This document shows, one piece after another, positions 1 to 12,496 of a stretch of DNA of 64,000 bases; position 1 is the first letter of the stretch; each line of letters begins with the position of its first letter. The stretch comes from Rhyacichthys aspro (Eukaryota; Chordata; Actinopteri; Gobiiformes; Rhyacichthyidae). The translations under genes were made by a program, and so were the position numbers. The stretch covers positions 8,062,256-8,126,255 of the forward strand of contig CM072155.1 in NCBI GenBank assembly GCA_036850595.1, given 5' to 3'. The notes beneath the pieces are model-generated. The model saw nothing but the letters and a program-made list of their open reading frames with translations. It was not told where the DNA came from and did no database searches.

Positions 1-330
1 TACTATAGCAAACTACAAATGAATAAACACTATCACAAAAATAGCATGGTATATACCTTAGTACAGCGTATAGTATGGTGCAGTATAGCAAAGCAAAGCA
101 TTGTTCAGCTCAGAATACAATATGTCTTAGCATTGAAAATTGATATATATATATATATATGATATTGATATGATACAGTATTGTATATAATAATATATTA
201 TATTATAGCCTAGTATAACAGAGCAGAGCATAGTATGATATGGTACAGCCTAGTATAGTATAATAGCAACATAGTATAATATAGAGTAACATGGTATACT
301 GTGGTGTAGAATGTCATGGTTTAGCATTCA
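1..330. repeat. AT-rich degenerate low-complexity tract
   Basis: The first 330 bases are a degenerate array of short words such as TAGTATA, CAGTATAGCA and GGTACAG, with a pure (AT)n run near 148-166. No open frame or conserved motif is seen. It looks like decayed tandem sequence, and the left edge is cut by the window. Confidence 0.6.
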
Positions 331-3300
331 ATAAAGCAGACAATAGTGAACTCATGAATGGTTCCATTTGCTCTTACTTTGACCTCTAACAAAACATATA
401 ATAAAACTAATTTCATTAAAAGAGCAGAACAGTGATCAGATGTCATTTGAGCATTTGTGTATGAGACCTAACAAAACGGTTTGGTTAGCAATACCAACTG
501 CCACATATTGCTATCTTTACAGGAGGTCATGTGACTGCATTAAAGTAAGTGAGTTTGTGATACAGGGGCTGACCACAGAGCTGTGGTGAGTGGGTGTTTG
601 TCTGTGTGTGTGTGGGGGGAGTGTGTGGTTGTGCTATGGATGACTGTGCTTAGTGTAAAGATAAGAAGTGTGTGTTATAGACGGTAAGCACAAAACAGTG
701 TCATTGCTAAACAATGTTCACTCATAACTTGACTGTAGAAATACATAAAAAAGGGGCAGCAGCAACTGATGAGATGAGAACATGGCCATTAAACAAAGTA
801 AAGCCCCTGAATTACACTCATTCTACAAAGCCCTCTGATTAGATACAATCCATGCTCATGTTTAATGCATAATTATGGGGAAAGGTCCAGAATAAAACAC
901 TGAAGAGGTCCTAAACAGTAAACTGTACATGGTGACACTGCATTAAATCAAAATCCTGTTTGTTTTCAAACATGTAATTTAATTGTTACTGTAAGTAATA
1001 ATGATATCTGATTTATTTCACTCATGAAAGCATAAACAGCAAGTGCAAATATGATGAAGTAAATGCACATAGAGAATATGATGTGCATTTAAGGTAAGTA
1101 TGAAAGATTTAGTGTCAGACGTGTAAGGATTCTATGTTGTGATAAACATTGTATAAAAAATACGTTTCAGAAGTTATAGCATCGATGAGCTCACTGATCA
1201 AATAATACAAGCATTTTACTATAAAGTAGAAGGGCAACTGATAATTAAATGAAATGGAGAAGCTAAAACTTCCCATTGGTTACTGGCCTTTCTCTTTGCA
1301 TAAACTTAACAAATTTCCCAAAGCTATCTCAGTATCACTTTTCCAGGGAACTACTCTCCAGAAAAGAGATGAAAAATAGCCCCTGTTAACACAATGAACA
1401 AGTGTAAGAGTGGCATTTCTAATCTACCAAAGGTTCCTTAAGGCAACATCAATAAAACAGCCAATAGAAAACGTCCACAGAGCGCGCTTCAACCGTTGCC
1501 ATGCAAACCCCACGAGGGCGCTGCACACTTTCACTTTCGTATTCCCAGAAAACGCATGGCTTCTGAAGCAGACTCTGTGGAGCAGGCTTGACTGCAGACA
1601 CCGGTCATGTTACGGCTTGTATCAACTTCATGTTTTGTTTGCTCTTTCGTCTAAAACCTTTCACAGTAAAGGACAGAATGGATGTTAATTTAGATGCTTT
1701 CATTTCAACATTTAGTTCTGTTTTCTTAGCTGCTAAGTTAAAAAGAAGCTCTTGGACATCCTGATAAATTTCTACTAAAATACCCCTCCTCTTTTCATTT
1801 GACCACTTTTGGTCTTAAAGTGCATTCTCTTTTCCCAGAAAGAAGAGGGAGAACAGGAAACGATAACTCACCAGGAACAGGCTTTATTTGAACAAAATGA
1901 GGAAGTATGATCCACTTGGAGAGGTCTTTAGATTTCAGTTTTACTTTGACTCATCACTACTTTTACAGTAAAAGCTCATTTATAGTACTGTACATCTGTC
2001 AGCTGCTGTCTGGCCATTCTCTTGCGAATTTCTGGAATTAAACAGCTGTTTCGTATAAAATAAACATGTTAGTCACTTTTAGTCAGTGCGCTAATCATGT
2101 CCCCAGCACCAATCACGTCCTTTGCAGTTGTTTTTTGACAAATAACTTGGATAGTTGCCACCAGGCTGGGATTCCACTCAGTGTTAACTCACCAGTTGGG
2201 CTTACATTTGCCGTATTGTGAGCCACAGAGAAATTAATTGTTGGATGTGGCTTTTGACTTTAAAGATATTATATTACATTGCTCCATTGCACAAAAAGAA
2301 ACTGCGTCTTCATAAAGTGACATAAATACTCACAAATGGGATCACAGTGCTTGAAAAAATTTAGACTTAAATTTAGATCCTGAAGAATTGTTGATTTGGC
2401 AGCAATTGGAAGAATATCAGATTTCAGAACATACAAGGACAAACTTAAAGGACAGTGTAAAACAGAAACTTGGCCTGTTCGACGTTAGATAAGCTCAGCC
2501 CAGGATTAGTGCTGTTGAAATCTTGACCCGGGCTGAAGTGCAGGGAGTGCTAAATGACACTGCCCTTGAATATACAAGGTGCTGAGGGAACCATTGAGAA
2601 TACTGTGTGCAATAGGATTAGAAGGACTCTTTCATGGATGGTTAAGAAAACTTGTATAGCTTCCCGCCAACAACTGCTTCATTCTATAGGGAGTTTCCTG
2701 GCCTAATGTTGTGTTAAACATCCTTAATTATTGCTTATTGTTCAGCATAAAGACAGTATTTAAGTGGGTGAAAAGGAAGGGCTTACACTCGTAAGGCTAC
2801 ATAAATGTAAATTGTACAAACCTATATGATGAACCAGAAAACTGAAGTAAAGCCACTGCAATACAGTTTTGATGGCTGAATTAGCATTAGCCAATTGCAA
2901 AGCGAGAAAATACATAATACTCGTGAAAGAACATTCAGCTAGGTGCTCAATATTTAGCTGTTTATTTAAATAGGGGCAATTAGTGCTAGATATGCTAAAG
3001 GCTACACACCAAAAGTTATTGATCCTACTTTAATAAGTTAACTTTGGATGATGGAAACTAACTACCATAAACATTAAGTCTCAAATGTGTACTGCAGATA
3101 CTCTTAGAAATATGACATATATTTGCAATGACTATAATGTGCAATGAGAGAGGGCTCTTCTCAGGATGGGGGCCATGTCCCTTACTGTCCCTTAGATTTT
3201 TTTTTTGTGTATGTCTTTTTCTTAGGGGTTTAATAAGCCCACTGATTTGCCCAGAAATTAATTGCGCTCTAACTATACAAAGTAAACTTCTATGCTTATG

Positions 3301-6300
3301 CTCCATTGTACTGAAAATGAACAGTCGTCTTTCTGAAAAACCCTTCTGTCACATAGCCAACTGGCTTGTCAGAACAGCAGTTCAACTTGCTTGTCCAAGA
3401 CATGCTCTTCGTGTAAACCTGCTCTTTAACTCTAGTATTTACTATAAGTGGTTCTTCTTGCCAAGTGACCTTAGTGACAGAACAGGTAGTAGGTCATGCT
3501 CATGGCTCTGTAAAATTCTGTCAATGATACATTTCTAACACAACAACAGCCCACTCTTCAAGGCATGTGAGCTATGTTGTCTTGTGAGGGGAGGAACAAA
3601 CACCCTTCAGTTTGTTCGTAACTTTTCAGGGATAACAAGCTGGATGAGCGTTCCATTTTTACTTTCAAACTGACAAATGGCACGATGAGAGTAGAGGTCA
3701 CTTACGTTACGTTCACACTGACTATTGCTTTACAGACAGGCCTGACTTCTTGTAAACTGGAAAACAATAAAAGCAGAATGAACTGCCTTTTTATCAATTT
3801 GGATTCAGAGGTTCTCTTTTCATGTTGACTGCACTTCCATTTTCTCATTCATTCAATTTTCAGGAATTACCAGCTGGATCCAGAATCACTACTGGATTAG
3901 AAGTCGCTGCCAAGACTTGTCACTTAGTGTCCTGAACTGGAGACATAAAAAGATACTGTTATAATGGTTGAGAGCAGGTGAGGTGTGCCAATTGTCACAA
4001 AAAGAAAGATAAAAGTCATTTTACACAAACCTTTATAAAATAATCAATCTTAAAGACATACCAGTCCTACTTAAGTATCTTTGATTATAGGTTTTTATTC
4101 CAACCCCATTTTCTGCACCTTTTCTTTTCAAGAACTTGAACTCAATCTAATATTAAAACATCAATAACAATAACCACATTTAGACTTGATTTTAAAGCAG
4201 AGTGGTGGACAAATGAACAATATACAAGGCTCTTCACAAGCAGTGAGACATTAATTTCCCTTCAGTAAACTCCCCCCGGCAACAGTGCAGTGCTCATCAA
4301 TAGCAAACTATAATGGTGGTGTAATGATAGTACAGTCATAATAAATGTTCCTGTTATTTCGCCGAAAGGGAAGTGAATATTTCTTTATTGTAACAAGGTG
4401 GTGTTTCACATAAAACCCTGCTGTAATCAAAACACCTCAGGGAAAAGACGGAATAGACAGGGACACACCCCACATTATTTCATTCATTCTGGCCTATTTC
4501 ACTTGATAAAATGTACCCTATCTGTGATTTTAAATGGATTCTGATTCTCCACCAAAAGCATTTTTTTGTTTTTAACAGAAAAAGACACCAGACACTCCTT
4601 TTCATTGTTATTCATTTGGCACATCTTTTTATAGCAGCAGCAAAACTCTGGACAGGCCCTGGCAAATAAAAGCCAAGTCAATTTGCACAACAGTGCTTCC
4701 CATTGTCCACAATTTGGTCTTTCACTGTTATTTTATGAATGCACACTTACTGGTAAATGCATATGGATCACATGAATGCAATTATCAATGCAATATGCCG
4801 TAGTCTGCACCAATCTTCAGTGAGACCATAATACACACAAGACGCACTCACATGGTTTATGTTTCAGTCTCTAAACTCCCTGTTTCATAGAAATGAAACT
4901 CAGGGAGCACACCATGAAAACAAAAAACAAGGACGTATTGTTTGCGTTTGTGCAAAACGCACAAAATGATGCCTGCTGAAAACATGCACAGATTTGAACA
5001 GTAATGTGCATGCGTGGCACTGAGCAGCGTTACAGTAGTTCTCTTGCTGACACTGCAGATAAGCAAAGGCTGTGTGTGTTTCTGATTACACTCCTTAACC
5101 CATTAGTGTGTCAACAACAGAGCTCAGGGCTGATAAAAAGGGTAGAAAACATGACTTATCACTTCACTCCACACTTTGTGTTTTATCTGCAGCAGGCCGC
5201 ACTGTTTTGACTGTAATCTGCTGCTGCCCTAAAAGGTTCACTTTAGGTTTCTGGGTATCATTGAGGATTCTTAATACCACCCACAAAATGCACAGAAGCA
5301 GGCAGAGCGTTTACTCAGAAAGATGAGTGAGGAGGTAGTGTGACGTGACATGGTTGTACATATGCTTTGACAGAAAGGAAAAATAATATATCAAACATTT
5401 AACTTGTTCCATAGTTGTATACAAACAAGGGTGTATCTGAAATGGTCATAGCGGGGAAGAGGATTATGTTGCCATGTAATCATCATGATGCAGCAGCAGG
5501 ATAAAATGAAACTAACCGGGAGGCGGTGCAGGCAGCAACTGCCCAGGCACTCACCTGATTGTCTAATGGGCAACTGAAGAGTAACTTATCCTTTCCTTAA
5601 CTTTCTGTTTGTGTGAGTAGCTCTTTTGCAAGCTGGGCCACCTTTTAACTCTTTGCTGTCAGCTGCTACATTGACCATATACTAAGTTTCTGTGTGAAGC
5701 TTTCTTTTGCAGCTTTACCTTGAGGTTCAGATTCTTACACAGGAAAGAGGGTGTCACATTAGTATGTATTCTGATAATGTCCCCAAACATGGTGAAAGGT
5801 TAGGACAACCACAGACACAGAAGCGCTGAAAAAGTGCACCCACTATATGTGCTATTACTAAATTATAGCTGATAAGATAACATTAAACCTTGCTTTTACA
5901 TCCATTTCACTAACTGCACTGTGCATATGCATTTTGTATTCATAATGCTCAGCACAGACAAGAGACACACACAATGAAACAACTGGGATTTACTCAAAAG
6001 TTCCTAATTTGTCATTTTACTTTCACTACCCAATTTTTTGGTATTTTCATTTTCTGACATGGTTGTATTGTAACTGATTTTTTTTTTTTATTATTAAATT
6101 CCTTGCTCATACTTGGCTGATTTTTTTTTTTCAAAGAGCATAATGCAATGACATATATGATTGATTTGGAGACATACAAAATAGGCCCAAATATGATCAA
6201 ATCCAGGTTAAAACGGTTCAGTGAACAACAAATGCAAATTATTTCATGAAGAAGTGTGTCTGTGACAAAACAGCTGATTTTATTAAAGCAGTCGTCACAT

Positions 6301-6430
6301 CATAGGGCTTACAGTTTCTCTTTATGTCATTCCTTTGGTACATAATACATTCAATAACATTACACTGAGGTCGCTGGTAGTAGCCATTACTGTCATCTGC
6401 AGGATTTCTGTAAATCTCGCTCTCGTGTGG
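331..6430. other. Non-coding interval upstream of socs1
   Basis: No exon with recognisable protein similarity, flanking splice signals or good codon structure was found on either strand over these 6.1 kb. Open frames (for example around 1410-1688 and 3128-3538) are short, isolated and unlike any family I know. Apart from the regulatory-looking cluster near 1.5 kb, I see only AT-rich intergenic sequence and short homopolymers. Confidence 0.6.
1498..1553 (+). promoter_or_regulatory. Candidate distal enhancer: octamer, IRF-type and GAS sites
   Basis: Within 55 bases there is an octamer-like ATGCAAAC at about 1500, an ISRE/IRF-type word TTTCACTTTC at 1529-1538, and TTCCCAGAA at 1542-1550, which fits the STAT palindrome TTCNNNGAA. 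A GC-richer island (about 1480-1560) surrounds them in AT-rich DNA. It lies about 5 kb upstream of the socs1 leader exon, so the inference is an interferon/STAT-responsive element for socs1. Binding cannot be shown from sequence. Confidence 0.4.
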
Positions 6431-6487
6431 GTTTCGCGGTTTGTTATTCTTTTAATAATATCTCAGTTGAATTGAAACGCTTCAGCT

Positions 6488-6600
6488 TCACAGTTTCACT
6501 TTCGATTACTAGAAAAGCTCTGGTTGACACTAAACACTGAGGGTAGTGGCTCCGGTTAGCTGTGGGCGGGGCTACAGCACAGCCTTTATAGCACACGAAG
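6488..6600 (+). promoter_or_regulatory. socs1: socs1 core promoter with ISRE, GC box and TATA-like site
   Basis: AGTTTCACTTTC at 6492-6503 matches the ISRE consensus AGTTTCNNTTTC exactly. A GC box (GGGCGGGGC) follows near 6566 and a TATA-like TTTATA near 6587, all upstream of a GC-richer leader exon that ends in a good splice donor at 6780. Mammalian SOCS1 promoters are known to carry IRF-binding elements, so this fits interferon-driven feedback expression. The exact start site is not fixed by sequence. Confidence 0.65.
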
Positions 6601-6609
6601 GTCGCTGGG

Positions 6610-6779
6610 ACTCTCAGAAACTTTTGAGGAGCACACAGACGCCTCACGCACAGCTCATTTGGTGAAATTAGGCAGCCTTGCTTGACTACGTCACCTGCAG
6701 GATAACCCCACTTCTCTGCGTCCTGCACTTTGGGAATACATTATGGTCTAATGCACGCTGCGTCTGCAAAAACAAAACG
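6610..6779 (+). other. socs1: socs1 non-coding first exon (5' leader)
   Basis: This stretch lies downstream of the promoter signals and ends at AACG|GTAAG (donor at 6780). The matching acceptor is CTTCCAG ending at 7664, giving an intron of about 0.9 kb. The 5' limit is approximate. Two ATGs occur near the exon end: 6743 (immediately closed, ATG GTC TAA) and 6751, which reads through the splice junction into the upstream ORF described separately. A leader exon followed by one coding exon is the usual SOCS1 structure. Confidence 0.6.
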
Positions 6780-7728
6780 GTAAGATAACAGAGAATACAC
6801 ACGTGTACCTTGCACTGTTTAAAGGGTTTAACACACAGGCACTAACTAGGTTTAATGTGTGCTGAACCTTTGGAACATCTAAAACCTGGATAATGTCATG
6901 ACTGTTCAAATTTAAGCTGGCTTTACAGTTACTCAGCTGGTTTTACTCAAGTTTTAAGTCAGAATATGGATGAATATTTAACTAAACGGTGTTATTTTTC
7001 GCTTTTATTAATTGAAATGGAACACATTGCCTCTAGTTAATAGTTAACGTTTCCTGGAATGTTTTAATTTAATGAAAATACTGAAAAATACCTTGTGATG
7101 TGAAAAAAAAATCTTTTGGTATATGCTTAAACAAGACAAGACTGTCAAAGTTCATTCGGACTGGTGTTTACCTTATAAAACCAAACTAAATCATTTTTGG
7201 ATTCACTTTTTCATCCAAAATAATTTAGTTCCTTTTATTTGTATAGAACTTCTAAAAATAAAAGTAACTTTTATTCCAGCCTTTCTTCTATCTCCAAGGC
7301 TGAAATAATGTATCATGAGCAGGACTTGCCTGTTCATATGTAATAAAACATGATGTGGACCATTTTAGGTTTTTATAAATGTATACTATATACTATGCTA
7401 GACTATACTATATAGCTATTACAGTTATCCCTAAAATCACACACTTATACATTATTTTACAATTTGCCGGTGGATGCAAAGTAAGCTTTAGCTGATTGCA
7501 TGAAACCACTCATATCTAAGCTACTTCCGCTCCATCAAAACTATTTTTAACTTACTCTCAGAGCTTTTCCCAAATCTGTGGATCAATATGATGATATTTT
7601 GAGTCAGGTTATGATTTAAGCTTGCTCCTTGTCCTGACTAAATGCTGTCTCTCGTGTCTTCCAGGATGTCAGTGGGGTGGTCAGAGATGGGAGAGGGTCT
7701 GGAGTACCTGTCTCCTGTAGGATGGTAG
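6751..7728 (+). other. Upstream ORF spanning the socs1 leader intron and overlapping the start codon
   Basis: After removal of intron 6780-7664, the ATG at 6751 opens a 30-codon frame that also contains a second in-frame ATG at 7666. It ends at TAG 7726-7728, whose first base is one base past the socs1 ATG (7722-7724). The overlap is forced by the SOCS1 N-terminus Met-Val-Ala: ATG GTA G.. contains TAG in another frame. Mammalian SOCS1 translation is known to be repressed by upstream AUGs in its leader, so this is probably a conserved translational brake. It depends on the inferred splice junction. Confidence 0.6.
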
Positions 7729-8420
7729 CCAACAGCACCGTGGAAGGTCATGACAAGACGCACTTGTCAAGCTCCTCATCGTCCTCGTCGTCATCCTCTT
7801 CCTCCTCATCTTTGTCCCTGTCTTCGTCATCCTCTCTGTCATCCTCTTCATCGGAGGCTGTGAGTCCCATTGGCTGGGAGGAACTTCAGCGCTGCCCTCC
7901 TCCAGCTCCGATCCAGAGAACGGTGCCTTGTGTTTATCTCACCCACTTCCCGGTCTTTGCCTGCAAAGAGGACTGTGAAATCATTACGGACACAGCAACC
8001 AAGCTTGAGCGCAGCGGCTTCTACTGGGGTCCTCTGGGAGTAGAGGAGGCTCATCGTATGCTAAAAGACTCCCCTCTGGGCAGCTTTCTGATCCGTGACA
8101 GCCGCCAGAAAGACGTCTTCTTCACGCTCTCTTATCACTCCAAGAGCGGTCCGGTCAGCGTCCGCATCGAATACAAGAAGCAGAAGTTTTCACTGGCTGG
8201 AAACGAACGCTCCTTTCCATCACTTTTTGCCCTTTTGGAACATTACATCAATTCTTCAAAGAAGAGTTTAAGCACCCCGTACAGGAAATGGGAGCCAACT
8301 CTGCAGGAATTATGCAGAAAGCGTGTTTTGGAGCTATGTGGTGGGATAAACCATATTTCAAGGCTGCCAGTCAATGCAGTTGTCAAAGATTTTCTGCAGG
8401 AATTTCCTTACAAATTATGA
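7722..8420 (+). CDS. socs1: Suppressor of cytokine signaling 1
   Basis: SOCS1 is induced by cytokines and shuts JAK-STAT signalling down by blocking JAK kinases and recruiting an Elongin B/C-Cullin 5 ubiquitin ligase. The single coding exon gives 232 residues. Order: a serine tract (about residues 16-44), the kinase inhibitory region around residues 71-88 with the key His75, Phe76 and Phe79 of THFPVF, an SH2 domain from GFYWGPL (99-105) with the phosphotyrosine-binding Arg125 in FLIRDS, then a C-terminal SOCS box with BC-box LQELCRKRV and Cul5-like LPVNAVVKDFL. I chose ATG 7722 because MVANSTV matches the mammalian MVAHN start and has A at -3 and G at +4. The frame is open upstream to a GTG at 7677 but has no upstream ATG. 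Mammalian SOCS1 is slightly shorter (about 211). Identity is secure; a fish-specific paralogue suffix (socs1a/b) cannot be assigned. Confidence 0.96.
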   Translation: MVANSTVEGHDKTHLSSSSSSSSSSSSSSSLSLSSSSSLSSSSSEAVSPIGWEELQRCPPPAPIQRTVPCVYLTHFPVFACKEDCEIITDTATKLERSGFYWGPLGVEEAHRMLKDSPLGSFLIRDSRQKDVFFTLSYHSKSGPVSVRIEYKKQKFSLAGNERSFPSLFALLEHYINSSKKSLSTPYRKWEPTLQELCRKRVLELCGGINHISRLPVNAVVKDFLQEFPYKL

Positions 8421-9105
8421 CATTCTTATACATAGCACAACTATGTTTACCTTGTCTGACTGCAGTGTCACAGAAAACCAGTTCTCCTTTTTGTGAGTTA
8501 AAATGCTGTGAAATGTTTCAAGAACATTACTGGACTAAGCAGCACAATTCAACACAAGTAGTTTTCTCCTCCCTTTTGACAAACAGTTCTCTGCATATTA
8601 AAAATGAGTTGGAAGCTGCTGCATTAAGACAAAACTACAGAGACAACAGAGTGAAGGTACAAACAGCTCTGCTGGAAACTAAAGGAGCTCTTCTTACCCA
8701 TGTGTGTCCACTGGAGCCTTACTGTAGTTCACATGAGACTCTTAGAAAAATCCAAACAAGGTGGAGAGTACGGTTAAAATCACAGTCAGCAGAACTTTGT
8801 AATACAATGCTGTAGTCAAATGCAATACTCTAATGTGAAAGTTTACATTGCATATGAATGTTTGCCAACACTTATGGCTCAATAGCACAAAGAAGATTTG
8901 ACCTTATGCCTGCTTTGTTAAGTCTCGCAGCATAGTCACCTCATTAATGGTCAGGGAGGTATTGGAGTTATTGGGTCTATTGTACTGTATCCAGAGACAT
9001 CTTGTCTCTTGTTCAAAATGTTGAAGTTGGTGGTGTGTCAATGCTACAACAAATGCATGAAATTATTCACTTTTTTAAAAGTTTTATTTACTTATAATTT
9101 TATAA

Positions 9106-9111
9106 AATAAA
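9106..9111 (+). terminator. socs1: Polyadenylation signal for socs1
   Basis: AATAAA about 690 bases after the stop codon, following a U-rich stretch with an ATTTA pentamer (near 9085). AU-rich 3' ends are typical of short-lived cytokine-response mRNAs. The 3' UTR would therefore be about 8421-9130. Confidence 0.55.
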
Positions 9112-9129
9112 ATATATTGACATGAGTCC

Positions 9130-12100
9130 TGCTGTTGTTATCTTTGAGATCGAGTGGTAGGAGTATGCTTGGGTGGAAACAGGGCGGGACAAACACACAC
9201 AGTACTTCAGATCCAGTCAGACAATAAGGCAGACAGGAGGCGTGACGGAGTAACATACTGTATCATCACCTCAATGATTCATCTGTGGAGGCCAGAGAGA
9301 CTAGTGGGTGGGGTTACTATGGTAGTGAATGGCCTTTTACCAGAAACAGGGGCAGAGGTGATATACAAAGTGAAGTGCGGGTGTGAGTAGTAGTAAAATG
9401 ATGAGGACACAGTGCACATTGAAATTTCCTCAGCGGAAGTGGGAATTTTTTTGTTAGGTTAGTGGTTAGACAGTGGCAAGTTACATTAAGGTCAGGGTTA
9501 GTCTATATTTACATTTGGGAAAATCATATGTAAAACTGAACGTCCACATTTCTAACAGACACCATACAAAGCAGTAAAGTGAAACGTTTATTCTTACCAC
9601 TGCCATTGTTCACAGACTATAGTAATATCTGTTATGGGTGGGGCAAGGGTGAAGCAGACTTACTCCATGCTCTATCACCCAATGCGGCGTCTGTCAATCA
9701 TATATAATATACAATGGTTAATATTCCTTTCATACGCCGTCTGTGATTATAGGGCAAGCCCATACATGTTTTTCTTTTGTAATTAAGTGTGAACCTTACA
9801 CACTGACAGCAAGCAGTAAAAACTGTTATGCTACATTAATCTGGCGTAAAGTCATAGATAACTGCATACACTGCTCATTTTAGATACATAATCCTCACTC
9901 TTTAGTATAGCAGTTGTGTCATGTTTAAGTATATTCTGCTAAAAGGCTATAAAGGAACTGAAAGACTTTCTGAACAATGAATACCTTAAAGGTTAGGTCA
10001 CTCTCTAGTCTGCGTTAGTATCGGTTTGTCTTCTGCAAACTGAACCATCTCTTCCTCATGCCAAACCAAGAACCAAAGCAATGCTGAATCATACCAAATG
10101 GTTAGATTTTATGATAAGGAAGTGTGGGTGGATATGAATGCTTATGTCAATGTTAGGTCTTTATATGTCAGTGATGTCAAGCCTCACCTACTGATTTTAA
10201 ATGTCTCTTTACTTAGAAATGCCTCTGATGAGACAAGGGGACAGTCATGATTTATTAATAGTGGATTCTCAGTTCTCAGGACATTCCCGACTATTTTGAA
10301 AAAGTAAGTGAGTTTTTTCGGGTCATGTGTGCACCTCAGCTAATTTCTGTGGCGTTCACAATTTCACCCTAACCCTCTTTCCTAATAGATAATCAAAAAA
10401 ATAAAAAATACTACAAAGCATAACCCTCTACTTCATGTCAGTTTATCGTGGTACTACCGGGAACAAATTCATGTTAACGCACACGCACAGAGACTTCCCT
10501 GAAGAGAGGAACTGTGATAAAAGCGACACGTTCAGACCACAAGATGACAGAGGGCTCCTGCACCAGACACACAGAAACACTGCAAAGGTAGAAAGTGTCA
10601 TTTACAGGTTCAAAACAAACACAACACTAGTGTGAACACAAAGCAGTTAACGAGAAGATTGTGACAATAACAGGACTGGTTGGTGTAGCGGTTGTTTAGT
10701 AGAATAATTTATTGCAGTTCTTTGTTGACTCCTCTGTTTCTGTTCATTAACAATAATTACAGAGTTTGAAGCATTTACAGGGCGTACAAACACATACACA
10801 CTACAATCAGAGACTAATAATGGAAGCGAGTCATGGTTTGTAAGCCTCTTCAGCACATCAGTGATCACCACTAACATTCTGCTGCTATTTACAGTCGCAA
10901 TATGGAAATACTAAGAGAAAGACTCAAAAAGAGAGTATTGCTCTGAATTTCTCATTTATAAAGTTGATGACTGTACAGTATTAGAAAGAACCCATCGAAC
11001 ATTAAGACTTTAGCTGTACATGAATGGCACAGAAAAGGAATAGGATACAGCTGGATAAAGGCAAGTGCCAGGAAAATATTACAGAGAGATGAAGCATTAT
11101 GTGCTTTGTTTCACTGGGAGTATAGGATAAACAAACTGATCCCTAGTATTTAAGCTTAACTTCTGTGTTACATTCATCTCTCCTCTTGTGGAGCTCCTTT
11201 CATTATTGCAGTAGTAAAGCTTTAATTAGTTCATTAGGCAGAGTGAGAAGGGGGTTTTCTGACCTCTCAACATGTGTTTAGTCATGACTCAAATAAACGG
11301 CTTTTTTCCCCGGTTGTTTTCTATATAATCTGTATATGTTTTCAGTATTACAACTTAAACTGCAGAGAAACAAAGTACAGTGTCTGAGGAGCAGTCAAAT
11401 GTACATTCAACCCAGGGCTCAGCAAAGAGGAACTGAACTCATGAGGCCACATTGTTCATTTAGTTGATTTGCTCAATATTCTTCAGTTCTATTCTAATCT
11501 AATACCTTGTATTTGTTATCTAATACAGGCTGTGGACTTTTGAATGATTTCTATTAAAAAGAATATGGATAGAATTACTCACAGTTTCAAACAGATACTC
11601 AAATAAAACTACTTGGCTGAGGTTAAAGTTTTCTGTGAAGAAAATGATTTACACTCAAGAAGATCTGTACAAAACAAGCAAGTTCACTTACAACAGAAAT
11701 GATCTTAGAATATGCGTCTGTTTAACACTATAGTTTTTGTCTCATTATATTTAATGGGATATTGTGCAGTTTAATAAAATGCAGCTTGTGTAAAGCTTAT
11801 TGCACTTTTGTTGTGTTGTCGTATTACTGATCAGCACTAATTTAGACTGTGATGCCTGCTTTTCTAAAGGTTTGTTTCAATAATTTATATAAAATTAAAC
11901 CCCATTTGTAAATGGGTTTTGAATTGACTATTTAAGCTCACATATGGAACCCTGGGAAAATTACTGAATGTAGAACACAGATTATAACTCAGTGTTTGGT
12001 GCCATATATAGACATAAGCAGCCACACAAGTCTTGCTGCAAGACAGCAGCTGTGGGTGTCAGTGGCATGCACTGAGTAAGATTGAGTGACCTATGTTTAG

Positions 12101-12490
12101 CAAAAACACATTGGGTAATTTTTTTATGTGAACGAAGGACACATAAATAGAATAAATCCATTAAAACCCTTTTGGAAGTGAAACAGCCCTCACAACATCA
12201 TTATCTAAGGCTGTGTCTTGAAGCAAAATCACAATCAAGTAGAATGAGTAGAAAACATTGCTGGTTGTGCGCATTGACACGTGCTAAAAACACTTGCATA
12301 CACACGACACAATTGAGTGAATAAAAACCCAAATGTGCTTTGAGCCTTGTGGTCGACCTGGTCTTCTCTTCTCAGAGTTTGTTTTCTTTATGTGCAAACA
12401 TACTTGTGAGAAGTCTGCAGCAGCACAGGTCGCATCATGAAGATATACTGCAGCCAAGTTGATCGTTTCACAAAAACACTTTCAGACACA
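9130..12490. other. Interval between socs1 and clec16a 3' ends
   Basis: socs1 and clec16a converge here, so part of the right side should be clec16a 3' UTR. Its poly(A) site could not be fixed: TTTATT near 10708 (AATAAA on the minus strand) is possible but 1.8 kb from the stop. In human, RMI2 lies between these two genes. I found no exon resembling its OB-fold protein here. Confidence 0.5.
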
Positions 12491-12496
12491 TGTTGC

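Noticed and set aside
3128..3538. 136-codon plus-strand frame near the left end
   Set aside because: Rich in Cys, Leu and Phe from AT-rich sequence, with an overlapping frame on the other strand; no similarity or splice context.
7677..7721. N-terminal extension of socs1 beginning at GTG 7677
   Set aside because: No upstream ATG exists in this frame and the ATG at 7722 has the conserved Met-Val-Ala start with a good context.
8288..8815. 175-codon frame overlapping the end of socs1
   Set aside because: It is a shifted-frame shadow of the socs1 C-terminus running into the 3' UTR.
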